Source of the DNA: Spirochaetes bacterium ADurb.Bin110
GTDB taxonomy: Bacteria > Spirochaetota > Spirochaetia > Treponematales > Rectinemataceae
Length of the DNA: 39,955 bases
Direction of reading: 5' to 3'
Assembly (NCBI GenBank): GCA_002070755.1
Contig: MWDY01000037.1
Span: 1-39,955 of the forward strand
Shown here: positions 1 through 8,075 of the stretch, one piece after another
Layout: each line of letters opens with the position of its first letter
Position numbering within the stretch: position 1 is the stretch's first letter
The notes under the pieces: model-generated
The model's input: only the letters and a program-made list of their open reading frames with translations
Told to the model about the DNA's origin: nothing
The model's database searches: none
Position numbers and translations under genes: made by a program

Positions 1-108
1 CTCTCTGTCCTGGGTATCAATATATATCTGGAAAAGGGCGGTGCCAATGATACCGCAGGACCTATTTATCTCCGTGAACCGGAAATAGGCACTCCAATAG
101 CGCGCTGA
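1..108 (+). CDS. C-terminal fragment of an unrecognised gene
   Basis: A reading frame enters from outside the window and gives 35 residues ending in TGA at 106-108. The fragment is moderately hydrophobic at the start and ends in ...IGTPIAR. Its stop abuts the stop of the convergent acetyltransferase gene (TTA at 109-111), leaving no intergenic space. Function cannot be assigned from so short a piece. Confidence 0.5.
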   Translation, partial: LSVLGINIYLEKGGANDTAGPIYLREPEIGTPIAR

Positions 109-1236
109 TTAAATCTCCTTTTTATAAGCCCTGGTGCGCTTATGTTGGCGCTTGGGATAATCCTTCCATATGCTCTGAACTTTGATATTATCCTCGAGCT
201 CCAGATTGGTTTCTGCATATTCGACACCTGCTTCCATGGCACTGCGCTGAAGCTCGTTCATAACCAGGGCAAGCACGCCCCGAGACTGATATTCGGGACG
301 AACAGCTACGAGATATAGATCAAGCACCTTTGGATTATTCAGCGCTTTTAAGACATGATACCAGCCTGTTGGAAAGAGTCTGCCTCGCGATCTATAGAAA
401 GCTTCCGAAAGACTAGGCATGGCTATGCCAAATCCTATTAGGCGCTCATCTTTATCTACCAGAATCTTGGTAAATCGTGGATCCACAAAGCCAAGATACT
501 GCTTGATATAGTCCTCTACCTGGCGCTCGCTCAAAGGCGTTGTTCCATAGAGATCGCCATATGTTTCATCTATTAGCGCAAAGAGCTGCTTGCCGAATTT
601 TTCGACGATGACGCGCTTGTCCTTCCATTCGAACAGCCGCACCCCGGAGCGTTTTGCGAGCAAATCAGCCACATGCTGGACTTTCTCCGGAATCTCCTTA
701 GGGGTGAAGATTTGGAATTGAAGCCAGTCCACATCCTTTCGGTAACCAAGCATCTCCAAATGCTGAGGATAATAGGGATAATTGTAGATCGTAGCTAAGG
801 TCGCACGCTCATTAAAGCCTTCCACCAGCATGCCTTCCCGATCGAGGTCAGTAAAACCCAAAGGCCCATGCAGCGCCTCCATACCCTTCGAAGCCGCCCA
901 TTCCTCAACAGTCTTGAAGAGCATTGCGGAGACCTCGGAATCATCTATAAAATCGATCCAGCCAAAACGACCCCATGCCTTTCCCCATTTTTCTATAAAG
1001 CGGTGATTGATTATGCCTGCAATGCGGCCAACGATTTTTTCGTCTTTCCATGCTGTCCAATATTCTGCCTCACAAAATTCGAAAGCCGCATTCTTATCTT
1101 TGCTTAATGTACGCAGTTCATCAAAGCGGGGAGCGGGTACATAGTTGGGTTGATCCCAATAAAGGCGCACAGGAAAATCTATGAATCGTTTCAGATCTTT
1201 CCGGCTTTCGACCTTACTAATCTCTACAGGCATCAT
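109..1236 (-). CDS. GNAT-like N-acetyltransferase, about 375 aa
   Basis: The protein resembles the long, single-chain GNAT-like proteins annotated as hypothetical N-acetyltransferases. An N-terminal half has the pattern HGPLGFTDLDREGMLVEGF. A C-terminal acyl-CoA-binding-type segment, LYLVAVRPEYQSRGV, corresponds to GNAT motif A (Q/R-x-x-G-x-[GA]), where the second conserved Gly is Val here. The substrate cannot be inferred. I chose the start at the paired ATGs near 1231-1236 because a GGGGGA Shine-Dalgarno sits 4-9 bases upstream. An upstream ATG in frame (1278) lacks one. The start overlaps the end of the next upstream small gene, so the two are probably cotranscribed. It lies outside the island and looks like ordinary chromosome. 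Confidence 0.7.
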   Translation of the reverse strand: MMPVEISKVESRKDLKRFIDFPVRLYWDQPNYVPAPRFDELRTLSKDKNAAFEFCEAEYWTAWKDEKIVGRIAGIINHRFIEKWGKAWGRFGWIDFIDDSEVSAMLFKTVEEWAASKGMEALHGPLGFTDLDREGMLVEGFNERATLATIYNYPYYPQHLEMLGYRKDVDWLQFQIFTPKEIPEKVQHVADLLAKRSGVRLFEWKDKRVIVEKFGKQLFALIDETYGDLYGTTPLSERQVEDYIKQYLGFVDPRFTKILVDKDERLIGFGIAMPSLSEAFYRSRGRLFPTGWYHVLKALNNPKVLDLYLVAVRPEYQSRGVLALVMNELQRSAMEAGVEYAETNLELEDNIKVQSIWKDYPKRQHKRTRAYKKEI

Positions 1237-1480
1237 TTCCCCCTTTTTCAGTTCTCCATTCTTCGATGAAAAGCTCATAGGCTGCGATTGTGGCCTCTGA
1301 AATTAGATCTCCAAGCAAACCACGGCCTAACCAATCATTTCCATCTAGCACATATAGGTGAGCAAGTTGATTTTCTGCATCTCCAATCGAAAAGGCAGGG
1401 TCGGTAGCACGACGATGTCCTAGGCCATTCAATGTTCCATCGAACACTTCCATGTATTTTTGATCAAACCAGCTGGCCAT
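1217..1480 (-). CDS. Small hypothetical protein, 87 aa
   Basis: This 87-residue frame ends inside the start region of the acetyltransferase gene, with about 20 bp of overlap, which suggests translational coupling. The sequence is acidic and aromatic, with a DGNDWLGRG motif followed by a predicted helix (AATIAAYELFIEEW-like). It has the look of a conserved small protein rather than a shadow, since its composition is normal and no longer frame opposes it. A short GGGG tract precedes the ATG at a plausible distance. No function is recognised. Confidence 0.5.
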   Translation of the reverse strand: MASWFDQKYMEVFDGTLNGLGHRRATDPAFSIGDAENQLAHLYVLDGNDWLGRGLLGDLISEATIAAYELFIEEWRTEKGGNDACRD

Positions 1481-1541
1481 TCAAACCCCAACTTCAAAAT
1501 CCTGCAAATTATAGCCTTAGAGGTCAAAATCTTACAAGGTA

Positions 1542-1570
1542 TTGACCAAGGGGCATTTTTGAGATATACA
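1542..1570 (+). promoter_or_regulatory. Promoter of the tRNA-Met gene
   Basis: TTGACC at 1542-1547 and TATACA at 1565-1570 are separated by 17 bases. This is a near-consensus sigma-70 promoter whose predicted start lies about 5-6 bases before the mature tRNA 5' end at 1582. Confidence 0.75.
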
Positions 1571-1581
1571 ACCACCTGCGT

Positions 1582-1654
1582 GGCGGGATAGCTCAGTTGG
1601 CAGAGCAAGCGGCTCATATCCGCTGGGTCGTGGGTTCAATCCCCTCTCCCGCTA
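1582..1654 (+). tRNA. tRNA-Met (anticodon CAT)
   Basis: The 73-base cloverleaf has an acceptor stem GGCGGGA/TCCCGCT (one terminal G-U), a D arm GCTC/GAGC, an anticodon arm AGCGG-CTCATAT-CCGCT and a T arm GTGGG-TTCAATC-CCCTC with one U-U mismatch. The discriminator is A and CCA is not encoded. The anticodon CAT could be elongator Met, initiator Met or lysidine-modified Ile2. Elongator Met is favoured because the acceptor stem has a first pair, unlike most bacterial initiators. The 3' portion belongs to attL, so in the integrated state it was supplied by the island. The chromosomal original would be the attR copy, whose T loop is TTCGATC. Confidence 0.93.
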
Positions 1655-1656
1655 GG
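1634..1656 (+). repeat. attL: left attachment repeat (tRNA 3' end)
   Basis: These 23 bases, from the last G of the T stem to two bases past the discriminator, recur at 39760-39782 with one mismatch at position 5. The integrase gene begins 190 bp inside. The crossover must lie within this block. Confidence 0.88.
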
Positions 1657-1664
1657 TACAAGAA

Positions 1665-1691
1665 AAGGCTCCCTGAAGGGGAGCCTTTTTT
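1665..1691 (+). terminator. Rho-independent terminator after tRNA-Met
   Basis: The stem AAGGCTCCC / GGGAGCCTT with a 5-base loop is followed by a run of T. It lies on the island side of attL, so the island brings its own tRNA terminator. A different terminator follows attR. Confidence 0.88.
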
Positions 1692-1770
1692 GTTGTTATT
1701 TATTTATATATCAATACTTTTCATAATATTGCCAATTATTGCAAGTTTACTATATTTTTCTCTTTAACCC

Positions 1771-1799
1771 TTGACTTTACTCAATTTTGTAGACATATT
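1771..1799 (+). promoter_or_regulatory. Probable integrase promoter
   Basis: TTGACT at 1771-1776 and CATATT at 1794-1799 are separated by 17 bases, upstream of the integrase. The -10 and the start point lie within three 11-bp tandem repeats, so regulation by a repeat-binding protein (integrase itself or the HTH protein) is plausible. Confidence 0.5.
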
Positions 1800-1819
1800 G
1801 TAGATATATTGTAGATTTT
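1787..1819 (+). repeat. Three tandem 11-bp repeats (TTGTAGAYATA) before the integrase
   Basis: TTGTAGACATA (1787-1797), TTGTAGATATA (1798-1808) and TTGTAGATTTT (1809-1819) lie head to tail, spaced one helical turn apart. They sit between attL and the integrase start. They are candidates for integrase arm-type sites, an excisionase site or an operator. Confidence 0.65.
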
Positions 1820-1845
1820 AAACATGCTAATGTGAGGTGGCAGGC

Positions 1846-2943
1846 ATGGGAGTAGCAATAAGAAAGAAGCACAACAAACTATATCTAGATATCTATTATA
1901 AGGGAAGAAGAAGATGGGAAAGCCTCGGCCTATCTTTAACCGGCGACAAGCAACAGGATAGAGAAGCCTTGCGCTTAGCAAACATCGCCAGGGTAAAGCG
2001 TGAGCAGCAACTCTTTTCACAGGAATGGGGTATTCTTGACCCAGTAGGAAGCAAGAAACATCTATTAGACTATTGCCAGGAAATCGCTCAGAGCATGCCC
2101 CCCAGAAGACATCTCCATAAAGCCATACCCTACATCAAAGAATATGGAGGGAATATTCGCCTGGATGCTGTTGACGAACAATGGCTCGAAGGATTTAAGG
2201 CATTTCTCCTATCCAAACAAGTATTAAAGCAGATTACTGCAGCTCACTATTTCTCAGCTGTCTGCCACGTACTTCGAATAGCATGTAAGAATCGACTGAT
2301 ATCACACAACCCTGCAGAGCATATTAAAAAAATCTCAGAACCTGAACCAATTAAAGTATGGCTTACACCAGAAGAGCTCGAACGCCTCGCTGTGACACCT
2401 CTTGGAGGCAAGCTTGGCTCAGCAATCAAGAGAAGCTTCCTTTTTGCATGCATGGTTGGATTAAGAATTTCTGATCTTCAAACCCTTCGATGGGGAGACA
2501 TCCAACGAACACCGGAGCCAACTATCTTAAAGAGGCAAAAGAAAACAGAAAAGGTAGTTGGGGTGCCGATTAACCATTCAGCATGGTCAATCATTGATGA
2601 TGGCAGGCTACACCATCAAGATGAATATATCTTTCCTGAGCTTCAGACAAAAACCAGTGCAACACAATATTTCAGGGCTTGGGCTAAAGCAGCAGGTATT
2701 GAAAAGAAAATAGGATGGCACACTGCGCGACATACGTTCGCCGTCCTGGCCCTTGAAAATGGGGCAGACCTCTATACTGTCAGTAAGCTGCTCGGCCATA
2801 CTGATATTCAGACTACTCAGATCTATGCCAAAGCAACGGATAAAATGAAACGATCTGCGGTCGAGCTCTTGCCTGAAATCCAACTAGATAATAAGGTGGC
2901 ATCATTAAAGTATAGGAAATATATTGATGGAAACAGTGATTGA
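1846..2943 (+). CDS. int: Tyrosine recombinase / site-specific integrase, 365 aa
   Basis: This enzyme would integrate and excise the island at the tRNA 3' end. An N-terminal arm-binding segment (KLYLDIYYKGRRRWESLG) precedes a SAM-like core-binding region. The C-terminal catalytic domain has Arg207 (MVGLRISDLQ), the WHTARH box with His292 and Arg295, the LLGHTD box with His318, and nucleophile Tyr327 (TQIYAKA). The length is typical of the family. I chose the ATG at 1846 over a GTG at 1837 because GAGGTGG (1834-1840) gives a well-spaced ribosome site. All catalytic residues are present, so the enzyme is probably active. Confidence 0.93.
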   Translation: MGVAIRKKHNKLYLDIYYKGRRRWESLGLSLTGDKQQDREALRLANIARVKREQQLFSQEWGILDPVGSKKHLLDYCQEIAQSMPPRRHLHKAIPYIKEYGGNIRLDAVDEQWLEGFKAFLLSKQVLKQITAAHYFSAVCHVLRIACKNRLISHNPAEHIKKISEPEPIKVWLTPEELERLAVTPLGGKLGSAIKRSFLFACMVGLRISDLQTLRWGDIQRTPEPTILKRQKKTEKVVGVPINHSAWSIIDDGRLHHQDEYIFPELQTKTSATQYFRAWAKAAGIEKKIGWHTARHTFAVLALENGADLYTVSKLLGHTDIQTTQIYAKATDKMKRSAVELLPEIQLDNKVASLKYRKYIDGNSD

Positions 2944-3067
2944 AATTGAGAGAAGATACCAGTGGTGCAGGTATTTATTGCACATATAATCAGGATCTAA
3001 TATTTTTCACTCAAATACGATTCGGGAATATCTAAATTCAAGATATTAGTAGAGGAGGTTTTCAGTA

Positions 3068-3952
3068 ATGGCTGATGATTCTGAACGAGATTTCGGATCG
3101 TCAATTTTTCCAAAAGAAAATAATGATGATTTAGTTGAAAACAATATATGGATTCAGGAAGCCGTAAAGAAACTTCAACTGGAGATTTTGCCAAAACTCA
3201 AAAAAGCAGAACATGAATTCCTTAGTGCTGCTGCTAAAGAAAAAAATATAAAAATACATGAACTCTTAAAACAAGCCGAAGAAGATTGCATTAAGAGACT
3301 TATTGAAGAAGATAACGAATCAATAAAGCGACAAATAGATTCTGTCCAATATCGTTTTATAAAACCAGAAGAGTACTGGGAAAAAGCACGAGAATATGTT
3401 GCAAAATCTCTTTCAGGAAATAGCCCCAATATAGACGCGCCAGATGATGATTTTTTTACAATTGTAAATTCTCTTAGCTTGGCAGAACAACAAAGGAAAA
3501 ATCAAAAAGAACGTATGCAAAAACAATTTCAAAACAATAAAGAGTATTTAACTAAATACCAAATCTATTTATCCTTGTCTTACAATCATAATATTGTTAG
3601 GCTTTTCAGTGAATGGATGGAGTATTGGGGGGATAAAAACGCAATATACTTTGCCGCTATGAAAAAAGGAATTCCGGTAGAACGCCTAGAGAGTGAAATG
3701 CAGCAAAAAACTTACTCCTTTGAAGATGCTAAAATAGGAAAACGAGTAAGAGAAGGAGGACGAAAAGGTGCTAAAACAGCATCAATACAATCAAAAAAAG
3801 AAGAAAGAATGAGAAAAGCTGTTGAGCTATATTATGAATATAAAGCGAAATATAAAAATTATCGAGAATTAGTTATAATAAATATGGTTGCTGATGAAAT
3901 AGAAGTTAGCAACTCAACAGTATATAGATATCTAAAGAGCATGAAAAAGTAA
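3068..3952 (+). CDS. Lys/Glu-rich hypothetical protein with C-terminal HTH, 294 aa
   Basis: The family is not recognised. Most of the 294 residues are charged and helix-rich, with a likely coiled coil over residues 30-80. A basic stretch (KIGKRVREGGRKGAKTASIQSKKEERMRK) comes next. The last 25 residues fit a helix-turn-helix (VADEIEVSNSTVYRYLKSM). This suggests a DNA-binding, perhaps regulatory or maintenance, protein. AGAGGAGG precedes the ATG at good spacing. A 7-bp inverted repeat, AATATCT/AGATATT, lies at 3027-3047 just upstream and could be its operator. The gene is much more AT-rich than the integrase or the BREX genes. The IS21-family element begins 33 bp after its stop. Confidence 0.7.
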   Translation: MADDSERDFGSSIFPKENNDDLVENNIWIQEAVKKLQLEILPKLKKAEHEFLSAAAKEKNIKIHELLKQAEEDCIKRLIEEDNESIKRQIDSVQYRFIKPEEYWEKAREYVAKSLSGNSPNIDAPDDDFFTIVNSLSLAEQQRKNQKERMQKQFQNNKEYLTKYQIYLSLSYNHNIVRLFSEWMEYWGDKNAIYFAAMKKGIPVERLESEMQQKTYSFEDAKIGKRVREGGRKGAKTASIQSKKEERMRKAVELYYEYKAKYKNYRELVIINMVADEIEVSNSTVYRYLKSMKK

Positions 3953-3984
3953 AGTGTTTTTTACCTTCTGCAATTGCATTAAAC

Positions 3985-3992
3985 TATAAGTG
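3985..3992 (+). repeat. Left 8-bp target-site duplication of the IS21 element
   Basis: TATAAGTG at 3985-3992 is repeated exactly at 6540-6547, directly flanking the two inverted-repeat tips. Confidence 0.9.
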
Positions 3993-4065
3993 TGTTTAAT
4001 ATAAACTAAAAATCCCTGAAAATATCACCTAGATTTCCCTGGTGTTATCATCGGGAATTCCCTGG
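3993..4065 (+). repeat. Left terminal inverted repeat of the IS21 element
   Basis: Its reverse-complement partner is 6467-6539. Identical blocks include the tip TGTTTAAT, AACT, TCCCTG, GATTTCCCT, GTTATCA and GGAATTCCCTGG. Confidence 0.88.
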
Positions 4066-4162
4066 AAAAAGCAGGGGCAGTTGAATACTGCCTCCTGGTA
4101 ATCCAGAATCCCTTAGTCGAAGGACGAACAACGACAAGGGAGGATCAAAGAAGGTGATCAAC

Positions 4163-5614
4163 ATGCCCCAAATACAAAGTATCAGGGAACAGTACCAGAA
4201 AGGAAGCTCAGTGGCTGAAATATCCAGAACCTTTGGAGTCGACCCCAAAACCATACGAAAGTATGTGAATCAGGAAGACTTTTCCCCAAAGCCGCCTGAA
4301 AAGGCTACAAAAGCTTCGATCCTTGATCCGTATAAGCCACGCATCAATACATGGCTTGCCGAAGACCAGGGACGATGGCACAAACAGCGGCACACCGCCA
4401 AGCGGATCCACGACCGACTAGCCGCGGAGGTCCCAGGTTATGCCTGTTCCTACAATACCGTCCAACGGTACGTCAAACGCATGCTCCAAGAACAGCGTGC
4501 TGTGCGGGCGAGCCTGGAACTGGTCTGGCACCCCGGTGAAAGCCAGGCTGATTTTGGCGAAGCGGATTTTCTGGAACGCGGGACGATGGTTCGCAAAAAG
4601 TACCTTACCCTCTCGTTTGCCTCCAGCAATGACAGCTTTACCCAGGTGTTCGGAGGAGAAACCGCCGAGTGCGTCTGCCAGGGATTGAAAGACATCTTTG
4701 CCTATATCGGCGGCGTACCGCCGGTGATTGTCTTCGACAACGCGACGGGTGTAGGCAGACGGATCGGCGAAGTTATCCATGAAGCGGAACTCTTTGCCAG
4801 AATGCGTGCCCATTACGGCTTTTCCGTGCGATTCTGCAACCCTCATTCCGGCTATGAAAAAGGGAATGTCGAAGCAAAGATAGGCTATACCCGCCGGAAC
4901 CTTTTCGTGCCAGAACCGTCGTTCGACGACATTGAAGCCTATAACAGAACCCTGCTCTCCATGCACGAACCCAAGGCCGAGGAAACGCACTACAAGAAGC
5001 TCGTGCCGATCAAAGAACTCTTCGAGGAAGATAAAAAAGCATTCCTGCCGCTTCCCCGATCACCGTTTGACCCCGTGCGGTATGAATACCTTAAGACTGA
5101 CGGTTACGGCAAAGTGCGGATCGATGCCCGTCACTATTACTCGACAAGCCCTGCCTCTGCAGGCCGGGAAGTACTCGTCGCCATACGTGCGCATACTATC
5201 GACATTCTGGATGAACACAACCATCTGGTCGTTCGTCATAGCCGCGTCTACGGAGAACAAAGGACTGACAGCTGTGATTACCGCACCTCCCTTGCCGTCC
5301 TCATGAACAATCCCGGAGCGTGGAAAAACTCAGGGATTCGGGAAATGGTACCCGATCCCTTGAAGGCCCTGATGGATCGGCAGGAACGTACGGAGCTCCA
5401 TGCGACACTGAGAACCATGCAGCGGTTAGCAGATGACTACGGCTTCGAAATCGCGCTGCAAGCGCTTGAGGAAGCTGTACAGCGCTCCAGAACCGCCTTC
5501 CATGACGCGGCAATCCTTGCTGCGCGGATCGCAGGCTATGGCCTGAATATGGCGCCTGAACGAGGCCAGGATCTGCATGTCTACGACGAGTTCCTGGAAG
5601 GGGCGCAGGTATGA
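4163..5614 (+). CDS. istA: IS21-family transposase IstA, 483 aa
   Basis: DDE transposase that cuts and joins the IS ends. The N-terminus has an HTH of the Hin/resolvase type (SVAEISRTFGVDPKTIRKYV, residues about 14-35). The integrase core has catalytic Asp in QADFGEADF (about 128), Asp in VFDNATG (about 190) and Glu in GNVEAKIGY (about 236). A C-terminal beta-barrel region follows (DGYGKVRIDARHYYS). The ATG at 4163 is preferred to GTG 4154 because AAGAAGGTG lies 6 bases before it. The stop overlaps the istB start as ATGA. Confidence 0.95.
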   Translation: MPQIQSIREQYQKGSSVAEISRTFGVDPKTIRKYVNQEDFSPKPPEKATKASILDPYKPRINTWLAEDQGRWHKQRHTAKRIHDRLAAEVPGYACSYNTVQRYVKRMLQEQRAVRASLELVWHPGESQADFGEADFLERGTMVRKKYLTLSFASSNDSFTQVFGGETAECVCQGLKDIFAYIGGVPPVIVFDNATGVGRRIGEVIHEAELFARMRAHYGFSVRFCNPHSGYEKGNVEAKIGYTRRNLFVPEPSFDDIEAYNRTLLSMHEPKAEETHYKKLVPIKELFEEDKKAFLPLPRSPFDPVRYEYLKTDGYGKVRIDARHYYSTSPASAGREVLVAIRAHTIDILDEHNHLVVRHSRVYGEQRTDSCDYRTSLAVLMNNPGAWKNSGIREMVPDPLKALMDRQERTELHATLRTMQRLADDYGFEIALQALEEAVQRSRTAFHDAAILAARIAGYGLNMAPERGQDLHVYDEFLEGAQV

Positions 5615-6432
5615 TCCGCACACCCCAGGAACGCGAACGAACCAGGCAGGCTATTGCCGCCATGAGCCGCAAACTCATGCTCTCAAGTCGTGTGGTTGAA
5701 TTATGCGAGCTCGAAGCGACCCCGCGGCAGGAAGAATTCCTGCATAAAGTGCTGGCTGAGGAAATCGACAGGCGGGAACGCGGCAAAAAAGCAAGGCTTT
5801 TAAATCGAGCAGGTTTTCCAGTCTTCAAGAGCTTTGAAGGATATGACTTCTCAGAAATCCGTTTTCCGCCAGCGCTCTCCAAAGAAGATCTCCTTCGTGC
5901 CGATTTTATCCCTGAAAAAAAGAATCTTGTACTCTACGGCGGTGTCGGCACCGGGAAAACCCACATGGCGATCGCGATCGGCATTGCCGCCTGTGAAAAG
6001 GGGCTTTCGGTACGATTCTTCACGGGTACCGAACTCGTGCTGAAACTGACCGAAGCGTATAAAGCGGGAACACTCGAACGCCTGATTCGGGACGTGCAGC
6101 AGTTGGATCTCCTCATCTTGGATGAATGGGGCTATGTGCCGGTGGATCGGGAAGGTTCCCAGCTTTTGTTCAGAATTATTGCCGACAGCTACGAGAGCAA
6201 AAGTCTCATCCTCACGACGAACCTTGAATTCTCAAAATGGGGAGGCATCTTCACCGATGAGCAGATGGCAGCTGCCATGATTGATCGGCTCGTTCACCAC
6301 GGTCATCTTTTGCTCTTCGAGGCAAAAAGCTACCGCATGATGCATGCTCTCATGCGCCAACCAGGACCTGACAAGGTAAAACCGAGCACCCATGCTGAAG
6401 CGACTACCCGGCTTGGGGAAGGAGGTGCATAA
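5611..6432 (+). CDS. istB: IS21-family ATPase helper IstB, 273 aa
   Basis: AAA+ ATPase of the DnaC/IstB group that assembles on target DNA and assists IstA. Walker A is GGVGTGKTHMA (about residues 110-118) and Walker B is LLILDEWGY (about 168-176). The ATG overlaps the istA stop (ATGA), the usual coupling in IS21. The length is normal and no disruption is seen. Confidence 0.95.
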   Translation: MIRTPQERERTRQAIAAMSRKLMLSSRVVELCELEATPRQEEFLHKVLAEEIDRRERGKKARLLNRAGFPVFKSFEGYDFSEIRFPPALSKEDLLRADFIPEKKNLVLYGGVGTGKTHMAIAIGIAACEKGLSVRFFTGTELVLKLTEAYKAGTLERLIRDVQQLDLLILDEWGYVPVDREGSQLLFRIIADSYESKSLILTTNLEFSKWGGIFTDEQMAAAMIDRLVHHGHLLLFEAKSYRMMHALMRQPGPDKVKPSTHAEATTRLGEGGA

Positions 6433-6466
6433 GAAAACGACCTGCTCAGGCTGGTCTATGATGAAA

Positions 6467-6539
6467 CCAGGGAATTCCTGGTGATAACGATAGGGAAATC
6501 CTTATGATAATTCCAGGGAAAAGCAGTTGACATTAAACA
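6467..6539 (-). repeat. Right terminal inverted repeat of the IS21 element
   Basis: This mirrors 3993-4065. The tip ATTAAACA ends at 6539 and is followed at once by the target duplication. Confidence 0.88.
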
Positions 6540-6547
6540 TATAAGTG
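6540..6547 (+). repeat. Right 8-bp target-site duplication of the IS21 element
   Basis: TATAAGTG, identical to 3985-3992. Confidence 0.9.
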
Positions 6548-6559
6548 TGGAGGTAGAGG

Positions 6560-6691
6560 ATGGACGCATCTGAGAAGATTGCCAGAAACCGATTGAGCAT
6601 GCTTAAGCTTGCAGAGAAGCTTGGATATATCAGCGAGGCTGCCGGTGGGGCAGCATGGATCGCCTCTGGCTCAATTGTAAAGGCGGTGTAG
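6560..6691 (+). pseudogene. 5' fragment of an HTH transposase-like gene, cut off by an IS remnant
   Basis: A 43-codon frame with a strong ribosome site (GGAGG at 6549-6553) begins MDASEKIARNRLSMLKLAEKLG. I recognise this as the N-terminal HTH pattern of IS481/IS3-like transposases. After residue 28 the expected pattern continues only in the +1 frame (GSMDRLWLN), so a frameshift is likely. The second IS remnant begins at 6687 and ends the homology. The reading as a transposase fragment is inference; a genuine small protein cannot be excluded. Confidence 0.45.
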
Positions 6692-7020
6692 TACTTATCT
6701 ACTTCTCAACCCATTGAGGCGACTAATTTTTTTCTGACCTATACGGGAGTAACATAGCTAAGTGCCGCATGTGGTCGGTCAAAATTGTAATGATCAATCA
6801 GTAAGAGATGGACCCTGCTACGATTCAATTGCTTCTTATGCGATTTGCACAATGCGGCATGATTTCTTTGGTACTGTATAAAGAAAATTCCTCAATAGCA
6901 ATGTGCATTTCATTAGCCAGCCATATGTAGGTAGCTCCAGATCTTTTCTCGCGTTACTTTCCGTTGTAATACAGATTAGATCGATTTCATCTTAGAATAT
7001 CAAAAATATTCCAATGTTGA
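6690..7020 (-). pseudogene. Degenerate transposase C-terminus with in-frame stops
   Basis: Reading the minus strand gives NFDRPHAALSYVTPV-stop-VRKKLV, clearly homologous to the intact-looking RPHAALGYATPAEVRKKI at 12142-12050. In-frame stops and shifts occur here. The further upstream part (towards 7020) is too degraded to align with confidence. It belongs to the old IS. Confidence 0.6.
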
Positions 7021-7064
7021 CCCGAATCCCATCTTCGCTATTTGTCAACATAGATGTCGCTTAT

Positions 7065-8075
7065 TTATGAAACATTTGCATTCAAAACGACCTTCTCAAT
7101 ATGCACCCAGTCTCTCAGTTGCCTCCGAATCTCTGGACGAAATAGTCGGGTATACTGCAAGGTTCTATTCCTTTCATCAAAGAGCTGTCTATCCGCACCG
7201 GTATGACGCTGTTCAGGCGTGACGTAGCCAATTCCCGAGTGCCGATGCTTCGTATTGTACCAATGCACAAAATCGGCAAACCATGCCCGAGCATCTGAGA
7301 GGGATTCAAAATACCCCGGATAATGGGGAACATATTTGGCTGTTTTAAATAAGGATTCGCTGTAGGCATTGTCATTCGATACTCGAGGACGCGAGTAGGA
7401 AGGAATGACACCAAACCGATATAAGGTTGCGAGCATCGATAAGCCTTTCATAGGATTGCCATTATCTGAGTGAAGAAACTGTGGTCGGTTTCCTTCTTTG
7501 GCGACACTTCGTTCAAAACACTGGCTCGCTAATTCGGGAGATTCTTTTTCATGAATCTGCCATCCAACAATCTTCCTGCTCCAAATATCGAGAAATACAT
7601 AGGCATAATAAAACAATCCCTGTACGCGCATGGGCATATAGGTGATATCCCAGGTCCATACCTGATCCGGCCCAGTCGCTACCCGTTCGGGGGGTGGTCT
7701 TCTCGGTGTGGGAACCGCCCCATTGCAGCGCCGTTTCAAAAGTCCATGCGCTTTCAGGATACGATAGATTGACCTGGGACTTGCGAGATAGCAGTGTTCC
7801 TCAAGCAATCGTACATACAGAACCATAGGCGTATCGTTTCGGTACTCAGGAGCACAGGCTGTCTGGATCACATCGTCAATAATTTCTGGTGAAAGCTTGT
7901 TTGCAACCCATTTAGGAGCGCCTTTCCGTCTGTCTATCGTAGTGCCCGCCCGCCACCGCTGCAGAGTCCGTATGCTGATGCCCACTATTTCACAACATTT
8001 GAACGTCCGTGCACCAGCGGCGACAGCTTCATCAATAAGCTGAATAACCAGCTTCCGATCTGCTTCGTGGATCAA
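7065..8075 (-). CDS. IS3-family transposase OrfB (DDE catalytic part), 336 aa
   Basis: This frame carries an HTH (SIRTLQRWR), an HTH_21-like segment (SPRSIYRILKAHGLL) and a complete rve catalytic core. The catalytic residues are Asp in WTWDITYMP, Asp in LHSDNGNPM and Glu in SNDNAYSESL, followed by WYNTKHRHSGIGYVTPEQRH, typical of IS3 OrfB. The listed start is TTG at 8075, but the frame is open further upstream to an A8 run at 8108-8115. The protein is therefore probably made as an OrfAB fusion. OrfB is in the +1 frame relative to OrfA, which needs loss of one A (slippage) rather than the usual -1 ribosomal shift. Confidence 0.9.
   Translation of the reverse strand: MIHEADRKLVIQLIDEAVAAGARTFKCCEIVGISIRTLQRWRAGTTIDRRKGAPKWVANKLSPEIIDDVIQTACAPEYRNDTPMVLYVRLLEEHCYLASPRSIYRILKAHGLLKRRCNGAVPTPRRPPPERVATGPDQVWTWDITYMPMRVQGLFYYAYVFLDIWSRKIVGWQIHEKESPELASQCFERSVAKEGNRPQFLHSDNGNPMKGLSMLATLYRFGVIPSYSRPRVSNDNAYSESLFKTAKYVPHYPGYFESLSDARAWFADFVHWYNTKHRHSGIGYVTPEQRHTGADRQLFDERNRTLQYTRLFRPEIRRQLRDWVHIEKVVLNANVS

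Larger units (their letters stand above)
3993..6539 (+). mobile_element. Complete IS21-family insertion sequence, 2547 bp
   Basis: The element has long imperfect terminal inverted repeats of about 73 bp (3993-4065 and 6467-6539). Both start TGTTTAAT and contain shared TCCCTG, TATCA and GAATTCCCTGG blocks, as expected for the multiple transposase-binding sites of IS21. It is flanked by a perfect 8-bp duplication, TATAAGTG. It encodes overlapping istA and istB with intact motifs. The exact duplication and intact genes suggest a fairly recent, possibly active, insertion. Removing it places the ribosome site TGGAGG directly upstream of the ORF fragment at 6560. Confidence 0.93.
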
